A DNA stretch of 42,551 bases from Chalciporus piperatus (Eukaryota > Basidiomycota > Agaricomycetes > Boletales > Boletaceae). A program made the position numbers and the translations under genes. The notes below the pieces were generated by a model. That model had not been told where the DNA came from. It did not search any database and saw only the letters and a program-made list of their open reading frames with translations. Below, in pieces: positions 10,517 through 22,154 of the stretch (the stretch's first letter is position 1; the number at the start of each line of letters is the position of its first letter). The stretch is taken from contig JBBPTG010000206.1 in assembly GCA_038093975.1 (NCBI GenBank), forward strand, positions 1-42,551, read 5' to 3'.

Positions 10517-12245
10517 GTGTGAACTTTCGAAATTCGGGTGATGCTAGGAGGAGGGATTGGGGGAAGGTGGGGAACCGACCGTCGAAGACATCTTTAAGTA
10601 CAATAAATTGCCAAGGGCGTCTGTTCGTGTATCCGAGCGACCTGCAATTCGTTGGACCGGGGAATCTGCTTCAGAGGCAATTGAGCCGAAAGTCGGAAGG
10701 ATCCGAAAGCTGTGACGACGCGCCTTGCGTCCTGACAAGCACCATGGTCGCTGTGGGTAAGTACAAACCTGCCCTGGCAGAGCTAGTTGTGGGTCCAGGT
10801 GTTGTCCCTTCTAACGCAGTGGCGAAGCCTGATCAGATTGAAAAACAACAACGCACAGTCGTCCCTTCGGAACCAACTCGGAACTGAATTCATCGCCATG
10901 GAGTATCTTCAGAACAAATGTATACACCCCCGCCCGCTGCCAAGTCGAGCTTCAACGTTTCAACGTTCAAGACTTGAGAGTTACCTTGTTTATTTACAAG
11001 GTCGTTTGCATCCTCATCCAATCCTTCCAGCTGCCATGTGAGCATTTCGAGTCCTGTGTCCTCGGTGTGTTACAAGATATTTATGAGGACGATTTCGACT
11101 ATCTCGCCTCTCGCTCCATTCGGAATATCAAGATCTGTTTCGACGTTGGAAGTCGCCATGACTTTCATGCCCACCGCCAACATAACCGTGCTTGGAAGAA
11201 CGCCCGTTACCCCTTCGAATTCCACATCCCAGCCCGAGCCTGAGTCATCTCACATTTCAATCGCTCCTGATGTAGTTCGCGACCATTTGATCGCACCCGC
11301 CGTCTCTGCTAGATACGCAAGCTCTCCTCAGCTACTCCAACATGTAGAGTTCCCAACTGGGAAGTCACGACATTCTCGTCCTGCGCTGACTCGGAATCCA
11401 TATTGTGTGGAGTCTATCAAATCCCTCGCAATGACTTCTACTTTCGCTTCACCCCTGATGGAAGCTTTGATCCCGCTAATTCCTTCGGGACCCGCTTCCA
11501 AGATGTAAAGCTGTCTCGCTGCTCCGTTCTCTCCCGAGTTTGAATTCGCTTAAGAGGACTACCCCGCCTGTATCGAGAACCTGCGTGGTCTCGAGAAGTT
11601 GATCAAGCACGGCCTTGAAGGACTGTAGTGGAGGGTGGACGTTTGAACGACTGTCTTCATTCCGACTCTTGGGTGTGCCTAGGGGAGACTAGGCATAAGT
11701 TTGAAGCTGTTGAACTTGTTCACGCCTGTTCAAACTCCGAGCATGCACTTTGGAGTCTCAGAGTGCTAGTCGATCACGTCCCTCCAAACCCGATTGGGCG
11801 GCTACTCAAGTCCTTCTCAGCATCAAGAAAGTCGGGAACCTGCCTCGAGTTGATCGCTTTTAGACCGGTGAACCCACCACTATTAGAGAAGGTAAGAACC
11901 TGTACCTGGCAAGAAGTCGCGAAATCATCAGACGAGGACCAAAAGTCGAACCATACTCTAATATACAGAGATCACTGCACTGGCAGATTCCAGAACCAAA
12001 GGTTGATAAGATGAGGTTATAATGTAGCCTCTATATGCCTGGTCTGCTAGCTTCTTCCCACACGGATCTTGACCTGGTCACGAGCTCCTCCTCATGGCAA
12101 TAAGGGGTCATCGATATCTTTGGTTGTACTAATAGACATTATGCGTCATCTGATGAGTATGTATGGACCCAGTCTGTTCACGTTATCTCCGCTGACATTT
12201 ATTTAGCCCAGGCTGATTGTTTGTCCCTTCCCCGCATCATACACC
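10517..12245. other. Long gene-poor stretch with eroded coding-like sequence
   Basis: No gene is well supported. A plus-strand open frame at 11038-11508 (156 codons, Ser/Pro/Ala-rich) and an overlapping one at 10974-11243 are the longest; neither has a recognisable domain. A phrase near 11430-11510 reads like coding in another frame (DFYFRFTPDGSFDP), but stops follow. The region around 11640-12010 also has patchy coding character. I see this as remains of one or more dead genes. Confidence 0.3.
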
Positions 12246-14768
12246 ATGAGCGGTGACAATTTCCCTCAGCAACTTCCAACCCTTCAACGCTTGGGCGTAG
12301 CTGAGCCCACCGGGGTTTCAGCGACTGATATCGCAAAAACTTGGTTTGATGCATTCTCGGGCGCTGTCGCGTCCTCTGACATCCCCGGGATCCTTGATCT
12401 CTTCCTGGACGATGGATTTTGGAAGGATGTATTGGCACTAACCTGGGATTTCAGAACGATTGAGGGGAGGGGTTCTATCAAGAATCTCCTTGAGCATCGT
12501 CTTGCTCCTACAGGTCTCGCAGATTTGCGTCTCAGTCACCAGCCTTTCCGCACACCAGAGCTTCAAAAGATGTTCCCCGATCTAGTTCTACTGCGTCTCT
12601 GCTTCGAATTCGGAACGAAAGTTGGCAAAGGCACGGCAATTTGTTACCTAGTCCCTCTACCAGGTTCGAAGTGGAAGGCGTACTCGCTTTATACATGCTT
12701 GGAATCGTTGAACGATTTCCCCGAGCAGGTAATGGAGCATTACCCAGGATCCAGAATCATGTCCGCAGGCTGATATCGATTGTAGATCGGGTCGCTTCGT
12801 AAACAAATAGCCGAACATGGCACTTGGGAAGAGAAGCGGCGCCGAGAGGTTGAACTTCTCGACGGTGATCCAACCGTGATCATCATCGGCGCTGGTCACA
12901 CCGGCCTTGAAATTGCCGCAAGACTGAAATACCTGGGAATTTCCCATTTGGTCATCGACAAGAAAGCTCGAGTTGGCGATATCGTGAGTTGCGCTTAACA
13001 TCCATTATATCGCCGGCCTGAAAGGATGACTAGTGGAGGGACCGCTACAAAGCATTATGTTTGCACGACACGATCTGGTACAATCAAACCCCGTACTTGC
13101 AGTGAGTCTTGGCAGGACGTGTGTATGCACTTTGTTTCACCAATATCTCTAGGTTCCCACCAACATGGCCTGTCTTCAGTCCAGCTCGCAAGGTACGTGC
13201 TGGGGTTCGCAGAGCTTTCGAGTCACTAAAACGTCCAAAAAGCTTGGTGATTGGTTGGAGGGTTACGCCAATTATCTCGAGCTCAACGTATGGACTTCGT
13301 CCAGTATCACCAAGACCGAGTGGAATGATAACTTGAAAACGTGGACCGTTGAAATCGACCGAGGCGGAAAGGAGACTCGCGTCCTCAAAGTGAAACATCT
13401 GGTTTTTGCGACTGGCTTTGGAGGTCGTCCGAGAATGCCAGATCTTCCAGGGAAGGTAAGATCTGCCCAACGTTGCTGCCAGAATGACCTCATCAAAACA
13501 CATTCGTAGGAGCATTTCAAGGGCGAAGCCGTCCACTCTTCTCAATTCACCTCTGCATCCAACTACATTGGGAAGAAGGCAATCGTGGTCGGTGCTTGCA
13601 ACTCTGGTGCGTTGTGAAACGACGGCGCCCAAGGACATTACATCTAACGCACTGCAAGCACATGACATCGCCCAGGACTTCTTTAACAATGGCGTCGATA
13701 TCACAATGTCAGTCCTATCTTTTCCCTTGAACTATCCGGATCGAATTGACTATCGTTCTAGGTATCAACGTTCATCTACCTTCGTCGTCTCGGTCGGAGC
13801 TATCGCACAAATGCTCAGTGGTAAGAAGATCATATCTATCCCCATTAATTCAATTTTCTCACCACCTTGAGCAGCATTTTACAACGAGGGATTCCCCACC
13901 GATCTCGCGGATATTTACAACAGCTCTCTTCCAAATGCAGTGGCGAGACGGATCCACCAGCGTACTGTACCCCACACTGCCCAGACAACCGATAAGTGAG
14001 TCTTGCGATGGGACGATGGACGTATCGTTTCACGAGATATATATTATCCAATAGGGCGATCCTCGAGGGCCTCGCTAAAGTTGGATTCAAGACGAACCTA
14101 GGTCCTTATGGTGCAGGCATCGTCCCTCTCCTCTACGAACGTGCAGGTGGATACTACATGGGTGAGGCTTTCTCTAAAGGCGATCGCCCTATCTTGTTCA
14201 AATGCTTTCCCAGACACCGGGACGAGCCAACACATCATCAATGGCGAAATCAAGCTCAAGAGCGGAAGCTCTATCGAGAGTTTCACCACGAAAGGACTCA
14301 AGTTCGCGGACGGTACTGAGCTGGAAGCGGACATTGTCGTCTTTGCGACTGGGTAAGCACTTGTACTCGACCAGCGCGTTCTCGAAGACTGATTTGAGAT
14401 CGATCTTGGGTCGAAAGTTACGGAGACACGCGCGACAGCATGCGCGAGATCTGCGGTCCGCAAGTTGCGGACAAGGTCAAGGAAGTGTGGGGTGTTACTG
14501 AGGAAGGTGAGGTGAATAGTATCTGGAGGGATTGTGGGCACGAGGGACTGTGGTTCGGTGTCGGTGAGTCTACCCCACCATCTCAGGGGTTCGACAGTTG
14601 ACGATCTTCGCGTAACAGGTAATCTGGGATTGTCGCGTTTCCACAGTCTACACCTTGCGATGCGTATGTGACCGTTCACCTATGATGAAGAATCTCCACT
14701 GATCAAGTCTTGTAGAGATCAAAGCCATCGAGGCGGGGATTTTGAAACGATCCGAAGTTGCCTTCTGA
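12246..14768 (+). CDS. Flavin-containing monooxygenase-like FAD/NAD(P)H oxidoreductase (14 exons)
   Basis: Exons: 12246-12728, 12786-12983, 13034-13101, 13153-13192, 13243-13455, 13510-13606, 13659-13707, 13762-13820, 13875-13995, 14055-14161, 14214-14352, 14418-14563, 14619-14663, 14716-14768; 605 residues with all phases consistent. Residues of exon 1 form an NTF2/SnoaL-like domain (IAKTWFDAFSG...DIPGILDLFLDDGFWKD). Exon 2 carries the FAD-binding VIIIGAGHTGLEIA. Exon 5 has HLVFATGFGGRPRMP, exon 6 the NADPH-site-like AIVVGACNS, and exon 11 ends in the C-terminal ADIVVFATG motif. The family oxygenates N- or S-containing or ketone substrates; NTF2-like fusions are common in fungi. The substrate cannot be told from sequence. 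No stop or frameshift seen; likely a functional single-copy host gene. It converges on the C2-protein gene 230 bases downstream. Confidence 0.88.
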
Positions 14769-14997
14769 AGGAATTCGCGCTTTCTTGGGTCATACGAACT
14801 GCGCGGTCGCTGTAAATCTAGCTGGTGTGATTTTGTGCCTTGGCCTTGGCATTCCCCTGTACTCTCCAAGCCGGTGGGCGAAATAAATAACTTCCATTAC
14901 CCAAAGATGAGATTTGCATGGTATTGTACATAAATGTGGGGCATGGAAAGAGTCCTCTGGTGATGTCATATTGTCATATACTGTCTTCTTTGGGTGC

Positions 14998-16868
14998 TCA
15001 TCTATCAAGGGTATGTTTCTCCCTCACTGCAGGGGGTGGTGGAGGTCGTATCCAGGCGAGGCATCGCAAGACACCTCTTCGAATGGCCCTGGCGACTTCC
15101 ATGACAAACACCACAACACAATGCATGCCATACACGATGAACTGAAGGCTGATGAGTAAGCCTGCCAGGAAAGACATGACGAGCACAGCCGTGGGCCATG
15201 CGGACCACGCTACAGAGAGCAGGAAGGTCATCAATGCAAAGGCGGAGATGAACATGCACAGCGCTGGGAGTCGTGCGGTGATACAGAAAAACAGGTATTT
15301 TCCGTAGACGTCCATCGCTATTTTCTGGTGTAGAATGTATCAAGAATCGTATGAACCGAACAACACAGAAACTCACTTGAAACTTGGCCGGGGTTGCACC
15401 GCTATAGGCAAGCAAAAACCAGGCGTCTATCGCGAGGCCAATTCCAGAAGCGATGCTACCAACGGCTATGGCTTTTGTGGAGAGATCGCTGATCGTGAAA
15501 ATGGATGTATGTGAGAACCCGAACACGCCAGCCTCGAGTCTAGAGCAGTCTGGTTAGCGGATGAGCTACCCCAAGCTGGGTCTCGTACCCTGACAAAGCT
15601 ACAAGCTATCATACAATCAGTTGTGTGCAATTTTCAAGAGATATATTCTTACCGATCCGCCTACAAAGGACCATTCTGCGTGTAGTTTGACCAGAACACG
15701 CTCATAGTCCGAATCGACGCGGGCCTCTCGAAGTTCACGATAAGGTGAGAAGGAGTCCACGATCGCGTCGATGGTTGAGATGCCCGGATCAACGGCGATC
15801 GTTTCGGTGTACGTAGGTAGTAGAGACGCTACAAACCACGCAACACGACTTGCGCGTTTACCACGAGTCCCGTCTTCGCCGTCCGAGGTCTGATATATGA
15901 TGACAGGTTCATCGTTGGTGTGCTTGAGCAATGGATCGCTTTCACCCAGAGCATCGTCTAAATCAGACCAATAACCAGTGAAGACCCTGGGCTCCGGGAG
16001 ACTCGGCTCTTCCGACCAGACAAAAGTTGGATCGCTGCTTGATTCGGAGGTGAGCGAAGCAGAGTCTTCTAAAAAAATGAATCATATGATGAACGACTTT
16101 TTCATACACTAAATATAGCTTACCTTCTTCAGAAAGGTCGTCTGACCCACTTGCAACTCTGTCCTCCTGATCATGTGTGGGTCGCCCCGCCCGAGGTTCC
16201 GGCAAGCCAAGTTTTGCAATAAGGAGAACCGAAGCTGGACCACCCTTGGGAAATCCGCTTCTTTGACGCGAGATGCAATTGAGCTTGATCTCGACATCTT
16301 CGGATGACGTCAAGCATGGCAAATTCTTTACGAAGTTGGACTTACTTCTTTGGTTGCACTGTTGTTGAGCTTGCAGGCGTGCCAATTCCTGCAACGTACA
16401 ACATGCATTCGCGACCAAATTCCTCTTCCTGCTCTTCTTCTTGGTTGGCGCTTGACGATAGATACAGATATCCACCCGTGAGGATTTATCCGTTTCATGA
16501 CTGCCATGACAGATCAGACGTTTCAATGATGACAGTAACATATTTGCACGATATTACTCACAATTCGAAGCACTGCTTCAAGTTGGGATTCTGCCCATCA
16601 CAACCAAGGTTTAGCTCATGACATTGGTGATCCTCAACAGTGACAGTCACTATTGGACGCCAGGACTTGCCTGCCCGCAGGCCCTGGAGTCCATGAGCTC
16701 GGATAACTTTGGGACGTCAGCACGTATCACCATTCAGAAATTACGTTGCATACCTGTAAAGGTCCATGGTCTGTCACTAGCGCGTCCGTCAAATCTCGGA
16801 AGATACTTAATCTGGCTATGAGAAACGGTTTGAACGCACCTGTCATTGGCGAGTTGCACCTCCGACAT
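14998..16868 (-). CDS. C2-domain protein with C-terminal membrane segments (8 exons, one 17-nt microexon)
   Basis: Exons: 16754-16868, 16562-16706, 16346-16500, 16124-16297, 15653-16068, 15589-15605, 15377-15539, 14998-15324; 503 residues. The N-terminal half looks like a C2 beta-sandwich: FTVIRAHGLQGL, SWRPIVTVTVE, GQNPNLKQCFEFHE, VDICIYRQ, then LVANACCTLQELARL and VEIKLNC, and PASVLLIAKLG as the final strand. An acidic Ser-rich linker follows. The C-terminal part has four or so hydrophobic stretches (IAVGSIASGIGLAIDAWFLL; YLFFCITARLPALCMFI; AFALMTFLLSVAW; AVLVMSFLAGLLISLQFIVY), so the protein is probably membrane-anchored with a cytosolic C2 domain. A role in lipid binding or trafficking is plausible but not shown. 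The microexon is required to keep frame and is the least certain exon. Confidence 0.75.
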
Positions 16869-18371
16869 AGAAGACCAGGCAAAGCAAACAATTAGAATGT
16901 GTGGAGGTTGACACAGGCCTTGCCTGACTCACTAGTGGCAGGGCGGAACCGAGGCACTACCAACGAAAATGGAAGGCGACTACGGAATTTGTGGCAGTGC
17001 CGGACAGCGTCATCCCGCGGCCCGGTTCTTGGCAATACAGCAGGGCAGAACGACCATTTTCTGCTCATTCAAGAGAGTTTGGTTTGGGGAGAGACATCCG
17101 TAGACTTAGTCCGGTGACCAATCCATCCCGGTGCTTCGACCGCTCGATCCGTTCATAGTCCCACCGTACAGATTCGGGACACGGATATAAAAAAACAAGG
17201 TGCGCAAGTCATGATGTTCCACTTTTTATCATCGGTTGTCATATTTTTGTGGTCCCAAAAACCTCAATAAGTACTCTAGGAAGCCCTCAAGAGTCAACGG
17301 GCACTTTTCAATTCAGCCCAAATGAACCCAAGGGTAGCTATTAAGTTATGCGTCAGATGGTCGCATATAACCGAAACGGCCCGTGCCATGCAGACTTCAG
17401 ACCATGGCGAAGGGGTTAATCAGTGTTCCCATCCAGCACGAGGCCGTGCTACCGGACGGACATTGGACACCCGAGGCCTCATTACCCATTCGCGCCCGCG
17501 CATGATTGTTTTCCCCAATACTGTTTTCGCTACTTCACATTTGTTCGTTTGTTCGCCCTTTTCCTAACCAGCCCACATGAACGTGAATGTGAACGCCCAT
17601 CCCCCTCCTTCGCCCTCCCAACCCTTCCTTCATTCATGTACAAGCACAAATGCGAACATGCGTTCGCGTACAACCGTTGTACCTTCCTTCGTCCATATGT
17701 AAGTACATATAAATTCACAGCTCACCCTAACCACATGCCGCTTCACATAAAGTTGGCATTCGCAGTTGCGTCATATGGTAGTACCATTGGACCACGACAC
17801 TGCCGCTAGCGTATCTGCAGTGTTGGAATGTTGACTGTCTATGCACCATACTAGTTCAAGTTTATGATCATTTTCTGTATCCAGCAACGTAGTTACAATG
17901 ATCTTTGAATGTTTGTTCAGTTTCCGGATGCATAATTCAATCTAGACTTCACCTTCTCGAAAGTGGTGAAGTAACCCGACCAAAATGGGTGCTATAAGCC
18001 TATAAGTGCTAATCGCCACTGTCAACTCCCCACCATATGGTGAACTCGGCACAAAAAACAGGTCATGAACCGGAACTAGTGACCGGTACCATCGTATCAC
18101 ATCCCAACCTTTCCCCTGCAGAGGTATGAGGAGGTATGGTGGTATCAACGCTACACATGGCTCATTGATAGCAATCTGTTATGTAGCTATGGAAACTAGA
18201 CTCCATAACGTATAAATATGCTAGGCCAAAATACAAGTATGAATAGTTTGAGACGAATCGATCGCTGGATAATAGTGACAGTCAAAGTTCTTTATAGATA
18301 CAGTGCAACATTTGATGCGAAAGGGTTAAGATGCTAACTTGCGCCCAGTGAAAACAGCTGGAGCGCGCACG
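16869..18371. other. Intergenic region, 1.5 kb
   Basis: I see no gene. Short plus-strand open frames at 17322-17567 and 17423-17809 lack any domain or splice support. 17560-17720 is rich in CCTTCC/CATTC words and contains GAACATGCGTTCGCG, a near-palindrome. The last 270 bases (from about 18105) belong to the duplication described below. Confidence 0.4.
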
Positions 18372-19068
18372 TCAGTTGGTGATCGAAGCCAAATTTCCAA
18401 ACGTACCGCCATAACCATTACCATCGATAACCTGGGTTGTTCCTTGGGAATTCGTGCGGTCTTGGCTCTGAAAGTAGAAACGATTGCCGCTGCCGAAATT
18501 GATCGATGGCGATGTTGGGGATAATGCTGCGATGGTTGACATCACAGAGGGAATATCAGCAACGCCGTGTGCAGCTAAATTCGACGGGGGTAGCAAACAT
18601 TTTATCGACAACGGTAATTGTTGCATTCCGAGCCAAGACTTACCAGCCCTGGGAGTACCGGAATCGCTAGGCATGGCCAGACCATTGGTACTGGACGATG
18701 AGCAACCAGATGGGTGGTTTTGTGAGCTGGAACCAGGATCAGGAAGACTGCCTTGAGCTAAATTGAACGAGATGCCAGACTACACGTTAATTATCGCATT
18801 CCTCGAGGGAAACGACCGTCTTACGAGGGGCACGATCACCAGCATAGGTCTGTGTGGCCGGATTGGTGATTGAGGGGATGTCTATTTCCTCCCAACTTGA
18901 AGAGGAAAGAAGGCTAGCTGTCTCGACGAGTACAGCTTCACCCTCTGGGTCAAGGGGGGTTTCCGTATCGATACACAATCCCGTGACATGTTCGTTTGCG
19001 GCTACGCTCGCAGCTATACAAATTGAAAGTTAGAGGTACGTTATCTCGGAGAAGAGGACATGTCACAC
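18105..19068. repeat. Segmental duplication, copy 1
   Basis: Nearly identical to 22945-23858. The match covers downstream flank plus the last exons of the companion gene, and stops at the phrase GTCACACCTTCAACCACT, after which the two companions diverge strongly. Differences are isolated substitutions and small indels. The sharp boundary inside the gene points to gene conversion or unequal exchange. Confidence 0.75.
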
Positions 19069-19633
19069 CTTCAACCACTTCAAACTCCGAGGATGCAATA
19101 CCGCCCGATATGAGAGCTCGCTTGATATTATCAGAGGCTTTCTATTTGGATATTCAGCTCGTTATGCTCTCGGAAACCTGCATGCATGTTACCTTGGCTC
19201 GTACGTACAGCTGAAATACATGCTTGTAGTTGTCCTGCTTCTCGCGCCATATTTTAGCTCGCCGGTGAATCTGAAATATACCGATTGTTGCCGACTTGTC
19301 CTGTAGCATGTGGAACTCGTCTTTCAGGCTTAAAACTCGATTCATTAGCCAGACAGCTCTGAAAGGTCAGAAAACTTACAAATCGTATTGATCTAGCATA
19401 TCTTCAAAACCGTCCGGGTATGTAATTCGGAGTTCCTTGACTAACGCGTGGATTACGAGCATCTCTTGGAGCGACACTTGGAGTAAAAGGTCACCCTTCC
19501 CAAATGATCCATCCCCGGTCTTCAGCCTGACAAATGGTGTTCCATTGACAGCGGAGCCTGAGGCATCATAGAAATCTCCTGCGGTTCCCATGTCAGCAGC
19601 CAGAAGCAGGTTGAGTCGGTCTTGAGGGGACAT
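18372..19633 (-). CDS. Unrecognised companion protein A, divergent from kinase-like gene A
   Basis: Exons: 19380-19633, 19193-19358, 19069-19141, 18825-19013, 18644-18757, 18372-18574; 332 residues. I do not recognise the family. Visible parts: a short N-terminal region with an amphipathic stretch KGDLLLQVSLQEMLVIHALV, a charged helical region (KIWREKQDNYKHVFQL), a motif NIKRALISGGI, an acidic stretch with EAVLVETASLL followed by SSSSWEEIDIPSIT, and a Ser/Asn/Gly-rich tail. No signal peptide, membrane segment or zinc motif. The first exon aligns by pattern with companion B (GNLLLELSMRQIMEIHDSL), so these are paralogues. It starts 214 bases from the oppositely transcribed kinase-like gene, suggesting shared regulation and perhaps a shared function. 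Confidence 0.65.
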
Positions 19634-19847
19634 GATCTGAGAAAGTTATCTGAATATAGGGAAATAACATGGCTCTTTAAGTAGAATCTGCGTGGAAAAA
19701 CCCTCTAGGACACCCAGAGAGCTTCGAACTTACTTAGCACGGGGATCGATCCATCAACTCCGCGAATATTAATGGGTGGTTGGGGGTCCATGGTGGTCCA
19801 CATTTAGGTTTGCTTACCAGAGATGAAGCTCTGTCAACACGCCAACC
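19634..19847. promoter_or_regulatory. Shared divergent promoter region of module A
   Basis: 214 bases separate the start codons of companion A (minus) and kinase-like gene A (plus). No TATA box stands out. The right part (GGTGGTCCACATTTAGGT, then TTACCAGAGATGA) is conserved in front of kinase copy C. The region is inferred to be regulatory from gene arrangement only. Confidence 0.4.
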
Positions 19848-21470
19848 ATGGCTGGGGATTCAAACGAGAACGAGGAAGCTGGGCGGCAGAGCACTCAGCC
19901 TGCGTTCCAACAGTCGCTCGACATTCCTGCTCCACATAAGGACCTTTTCAAGACCGAGCTGTGGTGGTGCCAACATTACGAATGGCTCAAGGGTCGCGGA
20001 TATCTCCTTCGGTCGCGCTACTCACCAGGCTGGACTCCCCCATGGCTTGGAACTGACAAAAGTCGATATTCCTGCGAGGATGGCCATCCGGCCAGGGTAT
20101 GTTCCTCGTCACTCTAGGCTGTCGACTCTGATCCACCGAAATCACAGTTTGCAGCCAGACTACTTGATGCAACACGTCTTTCGGACGGGGCCCATGTTGT
20201 GCTCAAGCGGGTCAAGAAATCCGTTCATCCTTTTGAAGTCGAGATCGCCCAATTCTTTTCCTCCGAACCTTTGGTTGGTGTAAAGGATAACTATTGCGTT
20301 CCTATCTATGACGTTCTCCAAGTTCCCGACGAAGAGGGAACCGATATGATCGTTATGCCACTGCTGTTAGACTATACGGTTACACCGTTTGATACCATTG
20401 GGGAGGCTGTGGAATGTTTTCGTCAGCTATTTGAAGTAAGTTGACTTTGATTGCGGTTGTCAGTGACTAAATCTCAATAGGGCCTTCTATTCATGCACAA
20501 ACATCGTGTTGCCCACCGGTACGTGACGTACTGTCGTGGCTTGCCTCCTTTTTTCATTCGTTTGCTCTGGTCGGCAGGGACTGTACATTATTCAACATCA
20601 TGGTAGATCCCACGAGCCTTTGTGTCGATGTACCCCACCCTGTCAACCCAGCCATGAAACGTGACTGCTCAGGCCGTACACGTTTCAAAACTCGGACACA
20701 GGGACGTCCAAAATACTTGTTGATCGATTTCGGTTTGTCGCGTCGTTATGATCCCTCCGTTGTAGAGCCCAAGGAAGACCCCATTTGGGGAGCGGACAAG
20801 ACGGTCCCTGAATTCCAAAACTCCAACGAGCCTCGTGACCCATTCCCTACGGATGTGTACTATATCGGCAATATGATCAAGGATGATTTTCTTGAGGTGA
20901 GCATAATCAAGGAAGCCGAACGTGATCACACTAAGCGCCTCGTTCAGATCAAGCATGGATTGGAATTTATGCGACCTCTAATAACTGATATGGTGTTGGC
21001 AGACCCATCGAAACGTCCCACTATACAAGAGGTTGTGGATCGATTCCAACTGCTTCGAGCTGGACTCGGAAACTGGAAGTTGCGTTCGCGTCTTGTTGAC
21101 AAGGAAGAGCGCTTCCTCGCCGGTGTCCTGCAGAGTATCTCTCATTGGATGCGACGGGTTAAGTTCATGATACAAGGCGTTCCCGCAGTAGCTGGCCCAC
21201 ACGGCGTAGTCTCCTGAGGGTCTGTACTAGAGATGTACGTTGTGGTTCAAGTCATCGCATGCTATATCTCCCCAATGTGTAGTGAGACCACCAGAGTAGT
21301 TATGTGCTCCTCGGTGCTTGGTGGCTAGTGGACTGTGTTCGCTAGTTCTCTCCGATGAGGACCCCCGGGACCGGCAACGATTTGATGTTAGGATTCCTGA
21401 ACTACGCTCGCCATTGTCCTGCTTGTGGAAAGTGAGCTCATTGTGATGCTTCACTACGGCAACGAACACA
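19790..21470 (+). repeat. Duplication including kinase A and flanks, copy 1
   Basis: Matches 32830-34490 across promoter-proximal sequence, all exons and introns and about 250 bases of 3' flank (shared CATTGTCCTGCTTGTGGAAA near 21412 and 34436). It does not include the companion gene, so the A-to-C duplication is separate from, and probably later than, the A/B module duplication. Confidence 0.65.
19848..21217 (+). CDS. Short atypical protein kinase-like gene, copy A
   Basis: Exons: 19848-20096, 20148-20435, 20481-20518, 20578-20896, 20948-21217; 387 residues. The N-terminal 80 residues hold a conserved ELWWCQHYEWLKGRGYLL and SRYSPGWTPPW. The kinase core has HVVLKRVKKS (putative ATP-site Lys), EVEIAQFFSSEP (helix C Glu), MHKHRVAHRDCTLFN (HRD with the Asn five residues on), LLIDFGLSRRYDPS (DFG), TVPEFQNSNEP in place of APE, PTDVYYIGNMI and DPSKRPTIQEVV. 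A canonical glycine loop is missing; DATRLSDGAHVVLKR stands where it should be. The catalytic triad is complete, so activity is possible. Intron 4 is 51 bases with no stop, so read-through yields a longer protein. The substrate is unknown. Confidence 0.85.
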
Positions 21471-21815
21471 TCCCTCAAGTCGCTCACGTTCGCGACCCAC
21501 TAAGTTTCCCTTGACAACATCATGATGTGGATCTCTTTCTCTCTCACACACAGCTTGATGACAGAACGTCAGGAAAGCTCCGCGATTGAAAAACTAGACA
21601 ACTTAGCTACACCCTTGTTCGGAACAGGTAACTTACGTGTTTTCGGACAAGTGCTGCATCGTGCACGCTACATGGACACAGGAACAACAAATTGTCAGCC
21701 CCTTGCGCGAGCGGTCCAGCACATACCTCCCTAAAACCATGGCACGCTCGGAGTGCGAGGGACCTACTTAGCATGTCTCTACAGCCTGACCATGGTGAAC
21801 TTATGAGTGAACTAA
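21218..21815. other. 3' flank of kinase A and intergenic sequence
   Basis: The first 250 bases are shared with the flank of kinase C. After that a plus-strand open frame at 21522-21734 and an overlapping frame (KCCIVHATWTQEQQIVSP) near 21650-21770 have some protein-like character and might be upstream exons of the broken gene that follows, but no acceptable splice joins them. Confidence 0.3.
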
Positions 21816-22154
21816 ACTCTGGTTTACATTGCGGCTCCAAGAGACTTTGCGGAGCGATTCCGATATCGGGTCCCATGCACCCACAAAGACAAATTCTTCC
21901 CCTTGGCCAAACAAGATCTCGCCGTCGGCACAGTGCCACAGACACCGCGAGGTGTCATTGTGGGCGCATATCTGTGGGTGCCGAAGGACTTTAAGACAAT
22001 GTTGAAACACCCTGACTGACACTGGAGCATGGATGGACCGACTTTGTGCTGCGAGAATATTCCTTCGCTTCATTACGATGTTGTGGACTTCATCCCGGGC
22101 CAGAGGAGGGAGAAATCTGTCGGACCGTTGATTAACTGTGCTAAGAACTACTAA
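21816..22154 (+). pseudogene. Remnant of an unrecognised gene with one in-frame TGA
   Basis: A plus-strand frame opens after a TAA at 21813-21815 and reads protein-like sequence: VYIAAPRDFAERFRYRVP, then LAVGTVPQTPRGVIVGAY, LWVPKDFKTMLKHPD, a TGA at 22017-22019, and in the same frame HWSMDGPTLCCENIPSLHY, VVDFIPGQRREKSVGP, LINCAKNY and a TAA at 22152. There is no start codon and no splice pair that removes the TGA. The continued good reading on both sides suggests a recently inactivated gene. I cannot name the family. The opposite strand has open frames here too, but with poorer amino-acid character. Confidence 0.45.

Noticed and set aside
10357..10887. 176-codon plus-strand frame
   Set aside because: Overlaps exon 1 of the kinase gene on the other strand and shows no domain; coding character is better on the minus strand.
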